51,507 bases of DNA, from the NCBI GenBank assembly GCA_019753235.1, contig JAIELF010000039.1:1-51507 (forward strand). The letters are read 5' to 3'. Every line of letters starts with the position of its first letter. Within the stretch, counting starts at the first letter, position 1. This document shows, piece by piece, positions 26,776 to 35,284 of the stretch. The notes under the pieces were generated by a model. The model saw only the letters and a list, made by a program, of their open reading frames with translations, was not told where the DNA came from and did not search any database. Origin of the DNA: a bacterium (GTDB lineage Bacteria; Planctomycetota; Planctomycetia; Kolteriales; Kolteriaceae). The translations under genes and the position numbers were made by a program.

Positions 26776-29372
26776 AGTTGAACGGCCCTCTTACGAAATC
26801 GCATGCGAACGATCTCTGCCACGGTGTTCAAAACGCTGGTGAGGACAAAGAGAACGACGGCGGCAAAAAAGAGGATTCGGTAATGCGTGCTCCCCTGGAC
26901 CGCTTCCGGGAGTTCAATCGCGATGTTGGCCGACAACGTTCTAAAGCCGTTGAAAATATTCCATTCGGTGATGGGGCTGCTGCCGGCCGCCATCAAGACA
27001 ATCATTGTTTCGCCCACGGCCCGTCCGAGTCCGACCATCACGGCAGAGAAGAGTCCGCTCATTGCAGCTGGGACGACGATCAGGATGGCTGTTTGCCACG
27101 GGGTCGCCCCGGCTCCTAACGACGCGCTGCGGAGATTCTCAGGGACCGTCGAGAGAGCATCGTCGGCGAGCGTGTAGATGATCGGGATGATGGCAAAGCC
27201 CATCACAAAGCCGACCACGAGGGAGTTCCGTTGAATGTACGTATCCACCAGCGTGCCGCGCGGATCCCAACCGAGCAACGTCATCAGCGAAGCGAACAAG
27301 GCCGCGATGACGAAAGTGGCAAGGACCGCTGCGAGAAATCGGATCAACACCAACGTTCCTGCTTGAAAACGGGACATCTGGTTGAGCCGAGGACGAAGCA
27401 CCGGGTCGATCTGCGTGATGAGAAGCCATCCCACCACGACAGCAGAGATCGGCAACATTAAGAACGTCCATCCTGGGATGGCCGAGCCGACTTGTCCATC
27501 CAACCAGAGTTTGACATCGCCCGAGAACAAGTTCGTCTCGATAAGGGGGGCGATCGTTTGGGCCAAGAGGAGACCGACTGGGAGCGTCACGATCATCAGG
27601 AGAAACCGTATTCCCGCAAGCCGAAGCGTCACCGCTTGTGGCAAGAGTTGCCAAAGGTGACCCAACAAGAGATACGAAAGAGGAACTGCGATAAACGAGA
27701 GCAGAACCGCAAGTAAATGGCGACTGACCAAGGGAGCAAGAACCATCGCTGCCACAAAACCGAGCACCACCGAGGGAAGGCCCGCCATTAGTTCGATGGT
27801 CGGCTTCACCCGGGCCTTGGTCGACTTCGAAAGGAATTCGCTCGTATAAATCGCCGCTAAGAGCGCCAGTGGGGCACCAAAGAGCATCGAATAAACCGTT
27901 GCTTTGATAGAGCCGAAGATAAGAGGGATCATGCCGAATTTAGGCTCGGCACCGCCGGCCGAGTCCGATTGCCAAACGTGCGCAGGTCGATCGTAGCTCT
28001 CATACCGAACCGGTCGGAAGAGCGACGACGGAGTCGCCTCGGGATGACGAAGATCGATCGTCATCAACGTACAGCCATCAGGTTGGCCGACGAGCAAGGC
28101 ATCATCGCTGGGAGAGAACGCGAGCCGAGTCACCGGCCCCGCCGAGCGAAGCTTTACGCTGGCGATCTTCTGACCGGTGGTGACTTGAAAGAGATCGATT
28201 GATTGGTTCTCCCGGGCGGCGGCTGCCAATCGAAGCTTGGTTGACACCGCCATCGCGGAGGTTGTCGGCTGGGTCGCAAGCGATAGTTCCTTGGCTTGTG
28301 TCCATTCCAAGCCATCAGCGGTGGTGGGCGGATCGGCAGGATCTCGGACGAGGAACGAGGCATGAATCTCGCCGTTATGGTTCGAGCGTTCCACCAACGT
28401 TTCCCGACCCACTACCCATTCCGCACCAGGCACGGCATCGGAGTTGGCGTCTCGTCCACTTCGCGTGATCGGCCCTTCAACCAGTTTCGGCTCGGAGAGA
28501 GATTTGATCTCGAAGCGATAGGTCGTTCCCTGTCGAGTCGTGAGAAGAAGCTTGTTTCCCTTGCTGAAGAGCCGACCGAGGCTTAATGGGCTCTCGGCGG
28601 GCGTAGGCAACGAAACAACATGCGTGACGATGGCGGGTGCGGGCTTGGTGACGACATCGTGGAGAAGGACTTCGCCGGATTTATGGACCGAAACGACCAG
28701 CGTCCCTGGTTTGCGGGCAATGTGGTCTATCGAGACGATGGGCGATGCCGAGCCCGTGGCCATCGGCGGATCCAGCGAGACATTCACTTTCGTTCGTCGA
28801 AGCTTGCCACTCTTCGTCCGAGTAATCAGGCCGGTGGGCTCGATCCTCTGCATCCCGGTTTCGATGGAATCAGCGGCGGGGATCTCGCTTTCAGATGGAA
28901 ATGATTCTTCGAATCGAACCTGTCCTCGCTGGATGCTGCCATCGTCGCGACCGAGGTAGAAGTCTTCCATGCCGACCGATTGCGACAGCGAACGGGATGG
29001 GCCCGCCGCCTCCAGCATTTGATCGATTATCTTCTCGCCTGCTTGATGACTCCAGGCTAACAGTCGACCTTTGGCGGTGATCCCCACGCCGATCAATTTT
29101 TCGGAATCGGTCGCCAGCAATCGCCAATCATCCTGTAGATCGATGGCAAATGATGACTTGGCTTCGATCGTCGGAGGGAAAAAGAGCGGGATCGCCACTG
29201 CAAAGAGAAAGACCGCGACGGCAATAACGGCGGCAATCGTCCCGATGCCCCCCAGTGTAATCACTAACCGGGCAACCACATCCATCCAGAAAACCGAAGG
29301 CCTGGTCCGTCGTGTGCGACGAGGCGGCAAAGAGCCCGCTGATGGAATGTCCGCGTGAGGGGAAAGGCTCAT
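26772..29372 (-). CDS. pstC: Phosphate ABC transporter permease PstC, very long form
   Basis: Second channel subunit, 866 residues against about 320 in E. coli. A first helix at roughly 33-63 leads to an insertion of about 400 residues before the permease core. The insertion contains repeated short beta units that look like a WD40/beta-propeller, for example LRLAAAARENQSIDLFQV and VTRLAFSPSDDALLVGQPDG. The core starts near FGMIPLIFGSIKATVYSM and includes ELMAGLPSVVLGFVAA, the loop GAGATPWQTAILIVVPAAMSG and GRAVGETMIVLMAAG. Additional helices (about 580-700) interrupt the core. Long PstC proteins with an N-terminal extra domain exist in Pseudomonas-type systems. It overlaps pstS at its start and pstA at its end, both as ATGA. 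Confidence 0.93.
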   Translation of the reverse strand: MSLSPHADIPSAGSLPPRRTRRTRPSVFWMDVVARLVITLGGIGTIAAVIAVAVFLFAVAIPLFFPPTIEAKSSFAIDLQDDWRLLATDSEKLIGVGITAKGRLLAWSHQAGEKIIDQMLEAAGPSRSLSQSVGMEDFYLGRDDGSIQRGQVRFEESFPSESEIPAADSIETGMQRIEPTGLITRTKSGKLRRTKVNVSLDPPMATGSASPIVSIDHIARKPGTLVVSVHKSGEVLLHDVVTKPAPAIVTHVVSLPTPAESPLSLGRLFSKGNKLLLTTRQGTTYRFEIKSLSEPKLVEGPITRSGRDANSDAVPGAEWVVGRETLVERSNHNGEIHASFLVRDPADPPTTADGLEWTQAKELSLATQPTTSAMAVSTKLRLAAAARENQSIDLFQVTTGQKIASVKLRSAGPVTRLAFSPSDDALLVGQPDGCTLMTIDLRHPEATPSSLFRPVRYESYDRPAHVWQSDSAGGAEPKFGMIPLIFGSIKATVYSMLFGAPLALLAAIYTSEFLSKSTKARVKPTIELMAGLPSVVLGFVAAMVLAPLVSRHLLAVLLSFIAVPLSYLLLGHLWQLLPQAVTLRLAGIRFLLMIVTLPVGLLLAQTIAPLIETNLFSGDVKLWLDGQVGSAIPGWTFLMLPISAVVVGWLLITQIDPVLRPRLNQMSRFQAGTLVLIRFLAAVLATFVIAALFASLMTLLGWDPRGTLVDTYIQRNSLVVGFVMGFAIIPIIYTLADDALSTVPENLRSASLGAGATPWQTAILIVVPAAMSGLFSAVMVGLGRAVGETMIVLMAAGSSPITEWNIFNGFRTLSANIAIELPEAVQGSTHYRILFFAAVVLFVLTSVLNTVAEIVRMRFRKRAVQL

Positions 29373-30427
29373 GGGGGGGCGGTTCCTTCTGCCGACGCGG
29401 AAGGAGCCACCGCCAAGCCTGTTGACTCCAACACCGTTCGAGCGACGTCCGGTTGTATGGGAAGATAGCCATCGCGAGCGACGGCCTTCTGACCGGGTCG
29501 GCTAAACATGTATCGGATGAACTCGCCGCGAAGCGGATCGATCGGCTTGCCCGGCTCGAGTCCGACATAGACCAACAGCGTCCGCGAGAGAGGATACTTT
29601 CCGGAGTACGCGAAGGCTCCCTCGGCAGGGACCGGGTCTGATTTGGCGTCGGCCGCCAAAGGAAGAGCCCGCACATCCGGGGTTTGGTAACCAATCCCGG
29701 AATAGCCGATGCTGAAGCGATCTGTGCCGACGGCTTGCACGACGGATGAACTTCCCGGCTGTTCGAGGACGCTGTCCTTAAAATCTCCCCCTAAGAGAAC
29801 GAACTCTTTGAAGTAGCCGTAGGTTCCCGATGCGGAGTTTCGGCCATACATCGTGATCGGTTTGGATTTCCAGGGTTCGGGCAACCCGAGATCGCCCCAG
29901 GTCCGAACTGGTTTTAGGTGGCCGGCTCGACGTCCCTTTGAAAAGATCGCATCGAGCTGAGCCATCGAGAGGCTTGAAATCGGATTGTCCCTGTGCACGA
30001 AGACCGCCAAAACGTCGATGCCGACTTTCAGTCCGGTCGGCTCGTAACCAAACTTCTTTTTGAACGAAGCAATCTCGGCATCCTTCATCGCTCGACTCAT
30101 CGGACCAAAGTTGGCTGTCCCGCTGATCAATGCTGGTGGAGCGGTCGAGGACCCTTTGCCTTCGACTTGTGTTTGAACGTTCGGATACTCCTCGCGAAAC
30201 CCCTCTTGCCAGAGAGTCATGACGTTATTCATCGTGTCCGAGCCGACACTTTTCAGCGATCCAGAAACGCCACCGACTGGCGTGTAGGGAGGGAATTCTT
30301 GGGTGAGATCGCTCCCAGCTTGTCCCAAGGTCGCCAATAAGAACTGGGTTGCTAGGACGGCCCGAAATGCTCGGCTGGCGTCGCGCGCGACCTCGTTCCA
30401 ACAGCGGTGACCAGAATCGAGCGACAC
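29369..30427 (-). CDS. pstS: Phosphate ABC transporter substrate-binding protein
   Basis: Periplasmic phosphate receptor. The phosphate-binding regions are conserved: SVGSDTMNNVMTLW, GKGSSTAPPALISG, ANFGPMSRAMKD and the domain-two segment YGRNSASGTYGYFKE. The sequence resembles the Pseudomonas-type PstS that accompanies long PstA/PstC proteins. A signal peptide precedes it (RAVLATQFLLATLGQAGS). The start is uncertain: a GTG at 30427 gives a sensible signal peptide and has GGGG upstream, while the frame can be extended to a TTG at 30499, which would place about 45 non-hydrophobic residues before the hydrophobic stretch. It is the first gene of the pst operon. I looked for tandem CTGTCA-type Pho boxes upstream (30430-30605) and saw none. 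Confidence 0.9.
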   Translation of the reverse strand: MSLDSGHRCWNEVARDASRAFRAVLATQFLLATLGQAGSDLTQEFPPYTPVGGVSGSLKSVGSDTMNNVMTLWQEGFREEYPNVQTQVEGKGSSTAPPALISGTANFGPMSRAMKDAEIASFKKKFGYEPTGLKVGIDVLAVFVHRDNPISSLSMAQLDAIFSKGRRAGHLKPVRTWGDLGLPEPWKSKPITMYGRNSASGTYGYFKEFVLLGGDFKDSVLEQPGSSSVVQAVGTDRFSIGYSGIGYQTPDVRALPLAADAKSDPVPAEGAFAYSGKYPLSRTLLVYVGLEPGKPIDPLRGEFIRYMFSRPGQKAVARDGYLPIQPDVARTVLESTGLAVAPSASAEGTAPP

Positions 30428-30605
30428 ATTGGACCCCGTGATGTCCGAAGGGAGGACCTTCGCTTTTCCACCCCGCCTGCCGAGAACCCGAACGGTCAAC
30501 CCGTTCCGAGATTCTCGGGACGATCCATTTTTACGGGGTCACCGACTCGCTTTCCCCTCTTAAGAAGCGAATGAATTGTGAAGATTTCGCCTAGATCAAG
30601 GAACG

Positions 30606-31622
30606 TCACTCGTCCGCGATAATTTTGGGGCGGATCACCTCGCAGTGGATCTCCCCCATGGCATCGCGCAGTCGAGCAAAAGTGGCGTCGTCAGGGCATA
30701 GGCCGATGATCGCTCCGCCGGAACCGGCGAATTTGGCCGATACCCCTGCCGATCGAGCCCGCTGGATCATCTCAACGTGCATGCTGGCAACCTGACAGAT
30801 CGATCGCCGGGTGTCGAAGTTTTCGTCGATCAGCCGATTCATCGCGTCTTGGTCCCCGCGAGACAGGGCCGCCCGAAAACCGTCGGTCAGATCGGCAAAC
30901 TTTTTCATCGCTTCGACGACTTTCGGGTCCCCTTCCAGGTATCGAGCCCGCAAATTGTTGTGAAGGACCTCAGTCGGCTCGCCCCGGTCGGCGCTGTACG
31001 CGATGTAAAGAGGTGGAAGAATCGCTGGGTCGAGCGGTTCATACTCGCCGAAGGTGAAGCCGTCTCGCGTCTTCATCGCTTCGCGAGCAAAGTTCATCGC
31101 GACGACACCTTCGTAAACCTGGATCACCCGATCCTGCAAACCCGCGGCAATTCCGAGCTCTTCGGTTTCTACTCTTAGTACCAACGATGGCTGGATCTCT
31201 CGCGGGATCTTAATGCGGTAGAACGCCATCAGGCAACGAAGGGCGGCAACAATGATCGCGCTGGACCCGGCCATGCCGACTTGTCGAGGGATGTTGGTGG
31301 TGTAACGGAGCGAGAATCGGCGATCATGCAAGGGGAGCTTTCGCTCGTCGGCAAACTCGACGAATTTCTTAATCGACGCCTTGAGAAGCCGAGCCCCTCC
31401 GCCGTAGCCGTGAAGCTCGACATCCTTGACCAGATCGCGAACATTTTCGAAACGATTCCGTTCCTCGAAGGTCCGAACGATCTCGACATCTTCCCATTCG
31501 TACAGGACGACCTCGGCAAAGAAGTTTCGAACGATGACCGAGATGGTTTTGCCCGAATATCCGTCGGACGGATTCCCGATCAGGCCGGCTCGGGCGTAGG
31601 CTCGCTGGCGAATGAGTTCCAT
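30606..31622 (-). CDS. GHMP-family sugar kinase, glucuronokinase-like
   Basis: ATP-dependent small-molecule kinase of the galactokinase/homoserine/mevalonate/phosphomevalonate family, 338 residues. The N-terminal AYARAGLIGNPSDGYSGKTIS closely resembles plant glucuronokinase. The phosphate-binding Gly/Ser-rich loop is PRQVGMAGSSAIIVAAL, and the C-terminal third motif is VSAKFAGSGGAIIGL. EELGIAAGLQDRVIQVYEG supplies the catalytic Asp region. It follows the nucleotidyltransferase gene with only one base between stop and ATG, so the two are surely co-expressed. Sugar-1-phosphate formation followed by activation to a UDP-sugar is the natural reading. The exact sugar (glucuronate, or another such as a mannose or heptose derivative) is inferred from similarity only. 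Confidence 0.82.
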   Translation of the reverse strand: MELIRQRAYARAGLIGNPSDGYSGKTISVIVRNFFAEVVLYEWEDVEIVRTFEERNRFENVRDLVKDVELHGYGGGARLLKASIKKFVEFADERKLPLHDRRFSLRYTTNIPRQVGMAGSSAIIVAALRCLMAFYRIKIPREIQPSLVLRVETEELGIAAGLQDRVIQVYEGVVAMNFAREAMKTRDGFTFGEYEPLDPAILPPLYIAYSADRGEPTEVLHNNLRARYLEGDPKVVEAMKKFADLTDGFRAALSRGDQDAMNRLIDENFDTRRSICQVASMHVEMIQRARSAGVSAKFAGSGGAIIGLCPDDATFARLRDAMGEIHCEVIRPKIIADE

Positions 31623-31623
31623 T

Positions 31624-32517
31624 TCAGCCTCCCTGCCGGCGGAAGTGATGTTCGAGATGACGCGTCAATGCCGGCCCGTACTTGGGATCGGCCAACGCGA
31701 ACTCGACAAACGTTCGAAAGTAACTTTCGAAATCGCCGATGTCGTAGCGATGTTCTCCCTCGCGAAGAAGAACGCCGCGAACCCGACCCCCGTCGGCCAG
31801 CAAGCTCTTAATCGCATCTGAAAGCTGAATCTGTCCATCCTTACCAGGCTGGGTCCGCGCCAGATGATCGAAGATGCGGGGACTGAAAACATATCGGCCC
31901 GCGACCGCCAGATTCGACGGGGCATCGGCGGCGATCGGCTTTTCCACAATGTCCGCCAGCTCGAAACGTTCCGCCACCACCCCCTTGGGGACGACGATGC
32001 CGGACTGCTCCACGTGCTCGGCAAGGATGGGTTCGATGGCGATCACCGCATCGGCTTGGGTCGATTCAAACTCGGCCATCAGACGCTGGACGATATCCGA
32101 ATGCCCTCCGACGCCGATAATCGAATCCCCCAGCGCGACGACAAAATGGGATTGATCGACCAGAGGCCGGGCGCACAACACCGCATGTCCCAGTCCAAGC
32201 TGGCGACGCTGTCGCGTGAAGAAGTAGTCGAGGTCCTGTCGCTCGAAATCGAGCTCGGCCAGGTAATCCTCTCGGCAAGTTTCACGCAGCAGTCCGACGA
32301 GGTTTTCGTTGACGCTGAAGTGGTTCTCGATCGAACTTTTGTCCGAACCGGTGATGAAGAGAAGTCGTCGGCAGCCGGACTGATGCAGCTCGTCGACGAC
32401 ATACTGAACGGCGGGCTTTCGCCCCACCGGCAGCATTTCGCGTGGCTGACTCTTTGTCAGCGGCAGCATTCGTATTCCTTGGGCGGCTACGGTGACCACC
32501 GCCAGATCGATTGCCAT
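31624..32517 (-). CDS. GalU-like sugar-phosphate nucleotidyltransferase with altered signature
   Basis: Resembles UTP-glucose-1-phosphate uridylyltransferase, 297 residues. The conserved EMLPVGRKPAVQYVVDEL, GLGHAVLCA, FVVALGDSII, IVEKP and HRYDIGDFESYFRTFVEFAL match GalU throughout. The N-terminal nucleotide-binding signature, normally AAGLGTRxLPxTK, here reads AAQGIRMLPLTK: one residue shorter, and the Gly and Thr are replaced. The catalytic Lys in SQPREMLPVGRKP remains. The gene precedes the GHMP kinase by one base, so it probably uses the sugar-1-phosphate that enzyme makes. Whether the altered loop changes nucleotide preference or activity cannot be decided by eye. Confidence 0.8.
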   Translation of the reverse strand: MAIDLAVVTVAAQGIRMLPLTKSQPREMLPVGRKPAVQYVVDELHQSGCRRLLFITGSDKSSIENHFSVNENLVGLLRETCREDYLAELDFERQDLDYFFTRQRRQLGLGHAVLCARPLVDQSHFVVALGDSIIGVGGHSDIVQRLMAEFESTQADAVIAIEPILAEHVEQSGIVVPKGVVAERFELADIVEKPIAADAPSNLAVAGRYVFSPRIFDHLARTQPGKDGQIQLSDAIKSLLADGGRVRGVLLREGEHRYDIGDFESYFRTFVEFALADPKYGPALTRHLEHHFRRQGG

Positions 32518-32919
32518 GATAGTGATGAACTCTCGGGTGTATCTAGGGTGACTCTCGACGGGTTGGCTTGGTCCCGACGAGCTTTGTGACGCGTGACGAT
32601 CCGAGATCTGTTATACGTCCTGAGCCCATGCCGTCTTTTGAACGATCTAAACCAGCCACCATAGTTTTCAAAACGGTCGGAATGAGAGGGTCATGGGAAT
32701 AGATCGGACCCTTTTCTCAGAGAAATCTTCGAATCGGCCAAGATCCACGTGCAAAACCTCTATTCAACGAGTGCCATAATCGCTACGATCACATGTGTGG
32801 GCTGCCCTGCCCATTCTGCGAAATTCACTGGCCCTGCCGTTGCTCTTCCCTGCTTGCGACGGCCGCTGGTGACCGACCCTGAGTTTTCTGCGGCGAAATG
32901 GAATCTCCTACCTTTGCGG
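32518..32919. other. Divergent intergenic region upstream of secreted protein gene
   Basis: About 400 bases between the nucleotidyltransferase gene and the secreted-protein gene. A weak pair TTGAAC, 17 bases, ATAGTT near 32638-32666 on the plus strand could be a promoter. A 24-codon ATG frame over the same bases lacks a ribosome-binding site. The coding frame of the next gene stays open back to 32749, but that part has no codable domain or signal. Confidence 0.3.
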
Positions 32920-33765
32920 ATGGCACCGATGTCGCTATTAGCGCGATCCTGGATCTGCCTTTTGACAACTGGCATGGTCTTTTGGGTCTTTTCAATGGCC
33001 ATGGCGGAAGACCCCGTTTTCGTTCCCGCCAAAAATGACGAACTGCTCGATGAGGAGTTTTGCACCGCGGTTCGAACGGTGATTGCAAGTCTGACCAATG
33101 CGGCCCGAAAGTGTAAGCTCGAAGGAGATGCTCGAACGGAAGAGATCATTCGGCAAGGTCTGGCCGAATTGAACCTTCCAGATAAGTACCGCCGACGGGC
33201 GATCGTCCTCGGTTTGGCGGTTGCATTTGATCAGGGTCAACAGCTTCGCCAAAGTGTCCTGACACGACGATTCTGGATCAAGTACGAATCGGAGTCGGAG
33301 AACCGAGCCCGTCGAAAAGTGATGGGGACGCCCACCATGAATGACCGGGCCGATTTGCCGCAACACTTCTTCATCGCTGGTGGACTCGTCGCGCTCACCA
33401 ACCCCGAAATGGCGGAGGCGACCAGTATTCTGAAGGAAGTAACGGATGCCAACGGTGGCTCGGGATTCAGCTACGTCGACATGGGAGCGAATCTGGCTGG
33501 AATCATTTATGCGACCGAACTGATTAGGCAGCCCGAGATCCCGCCGGTTTTCACAGAAGGATTCGAAATAAAGACCTTTGTTCCCGACTTGAGCGGCCTG
33601 GCCGAAGGGGTGATGCTTACCGAGCTTCGCAATGATTTTTCCCTTGATGCAGAGAGCCGATTCAAACGGGTGATTCAAGCGATCAAAGACCGCGTTTTGA
33701 ATCTCCCGATCTATCACAAAATTCTCGGCCCCAGGCCCGCCAGTGAGTCGGCATCGATCAAGTAG
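32920..33765 (+). CDS. Secreted hypothetical protein
   Basis: 281 residues from the ATG at 32920 with a clear signal peptide (SWICLLTTGMVFWVFSMAMA, cleaved before EDPVF). I recognise no family. The mature part begins with a helical stretch (EEFCTAVRTVIASLTNAARKC), then contains LPQHFFIAGGLVALTNPEMAEAT and FSYVDMGANLAGIIYATEL. The pattern of small secreted helical proteins with a conserved His-Phe pair is seen in several planctomycete hypotheticals, but no function can be given. Its last 8 bases overlap the end of the convergent Nramp-like gene. Confidence 0.65.
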   Translation: MAPMSLLARSWICLLTTGMVFWVFSMAMAEDPVFVPAKNDELLDEEFCTAVRTVIASLTNAARKCKLEGDARTEEIIRQGLAELNLPDKYRRRAIVLGLAVAFDQGQQLRQSVLTRRFWIKYESESENRARRKVMGTPTMNDRADLPQHFFIAGGLVALTNPEMAEATSILKEVTDANGGSGFSYVDMGANLAGIIYATELIRQPEIPPVFTEGFEIKTFVPDLSGLAEGVMLTELRNDFSLDAESRFKRVIQAIKDRVLNLPIYHKILGPRPASESASIK

Positions 33766-35200
33766 CCGATCTCTGTCGAGCGGGTGGGAAGAGGACTGCC
33801 CCGAGTGTGCCGATGCCGAAAACCAGGACAATCGGTAGCCAGGGGAGATCGGAGACGCTCTTTGCCTCCGCCAAGCTTCGACAACCGACGGCGAGGAATA
33901 TTCCCCCTGCCATCACGTTTCCCAACAGACCCCACCATGGGAGTCGATCGCCGGCAGGCAGGAACTTGTACTCGGACCAGACATTAGCCCAACAGATTAC
34001 GCCGCAAACCAAAACCCCCGTCACGATCGCGGCGGGCGTCACCAGATCCACCAGCGACCAGCCTGCCGACGGATCTGCGGACATGTTCGACCAAGCTCGC
34101 CCCGCCAAGATGGCAAAGCCTCCTGTCACGACCCACGCAACACACCGCCGACGAGCCGAGCCAACGCCGGCGGGACGATAGGCGGTCTGCCATTCTCGAA
34201 AGACGGCCGGTGCGACTTCGATGGTTCCGTAAAGCGTTCCCAACATGGTTAGAAATGCGCCGGCAATATACAGAGGATAGAGCCAAGGATGAAGGCTCGT
34301 CAGGAATGTTGCTTGCAGGTTTAGCATGTTGTTGTCGTTGGGGATCTGATGGGCGGGTCCCAAAACAAGATGCCCCGAGGCGACGAACGCGGCCGAGATC
34401 AGCATCACCGAACTGAAGCTCACCAGAAGATCCACCCGCACGGACCAGAGGTCCTTCTTAGCCTCATCCATGGTCTGATGAAGCTGCGACGCATTCCCCC
34501 AGCCTTTTTGCCGAAGGTAAGCGGCATAGGCCAGATAGTCGAAGCTCGATCCTCCAATCACACCGACATACGTCCCCAACTCTGCCCAGATCGGTCGCTT
34601 CGCGATCGAAGCAAGATTTGGATCATCGTGGATCCAGGACGGATACGCAAACCAACGGGGAACAAGAGCCCCTTCCAGCATCGCAAGAGGATCGGGCCGT
34701 AAAAGTGTCAACGAAACGAGAACGCCAGAAACCATGGCCGCCACGATCACCAACTGCACCCGCTCGAGCGTCGCATACCCACCCCGCCAAACCAACAGAG
34801 CCGTCGCCGATAGCACCAAGATGCTCGCGATCGGTCCTGGACAGCCCGTCGTCTGGGCCACGAGGGTTCCGATGACGCCGGAATGAAAGCCGACCCAAAC
34901 GGGGAAGAGCAAACTCGCGGTGAGAAGCAGGCTCATGGGCAACCATCCACGCGGGCCAGGCAAGTCTACCCATCGCGCGATCGGATGGACGCCCGTCAGG
35001 ACCAGATGTCGCGACAGGGTGTAGACCATGAGCCCCTTGGCCAAAAGCAACGCGACAAAGACCCACAGAATGGAGTAGCCAAACAAAATTCCCGCGCGGG
35101 CCGAGAAGATCAACTCGCCGGTCCCAATCGTCAGGGAAGCGATAATCGCGCCCGGGCCCATCGCCAGAAGGAATTGCTGAAACCGAGAAGGTCTTTTCAT
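33758..35200 (-). CDS. Nramp-related transporter lacking canonical metal-binding motifs
   Basis: Polytopic membrane protein of 480 residues with about eleven hydrophobic segments and the Nramp-like fold. In the first helix true Nramp metal transporters have DPGN; here the site reads AMGPGAIIASLTIGTGELI, with Gly and Ala at the metal-ligand positions. The MPHN motif of helix six is also absent; the matching region reads IGGSSFDYLAYAAYLRQ. It therefore belongs to an Nramp-related branch that should not bind manganese or iron in the usual way, and the cargo is unknown. The ATG at 35200 is chosen; a TTG at 35230 would add ten residues. It follows the FloA gene by about 85 bases on the same strand. 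Confidence 0.8.
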   Translation of the reverse strand: MKRPSRFQQFLLAMGPGAIIASLTIGTGELIFSARAGILFGYSILWVFVALLLAKGLMVYTLSRHLVLTGVHPIARWVDLPGPRGWLPMSLLLTASLLFPVWVGFHSGVIGTLVAQTTGCPGPIASILVLSATALLVWRGGYATLERVQLVIVAAMVSGVLVSLTLLRPDPLAMLEGALVPRWFAYPSWIHDDPNLASIAKRPIWAELGTYVGVIGGSSFDYLAYAAYLRQKGWGNASQLHQTMDEAKKDLWSVRVDLLVSFSSVMLISAAFVASGHLVLGPAHQIPNDNNMLNLQATFLTSLHPWLYPLYIAGAFLTMLGTLYGTIEVAPAVFREWQTAYRPAGVGSARRRCVAWVVTGGFAILAGRAWSNMSADPSAGWSLVDLVTPAAIVTGVLVCGVICWANVWSEYKFLPAGDRLPWWGLLGNVMAGGIFLAVGCRSLAEAKSVSDLPWLPIVLVFGIGTLGAVLFPPARQRSAT

Positions 35201-35284
35201 CACGGGCGACGCTGTTTCATTCCGGGTCAAAAAGGGGGCCCCCGTCGCACGGTAAGGTCACTCTCGCTTGGCTCCTTAGGGGAA

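Noticed and set aside
32628..32702. 24-codon ATG frame upstream of the secreted-protein gene
   Set aside because: No ribosome-binding site and too short to judge.
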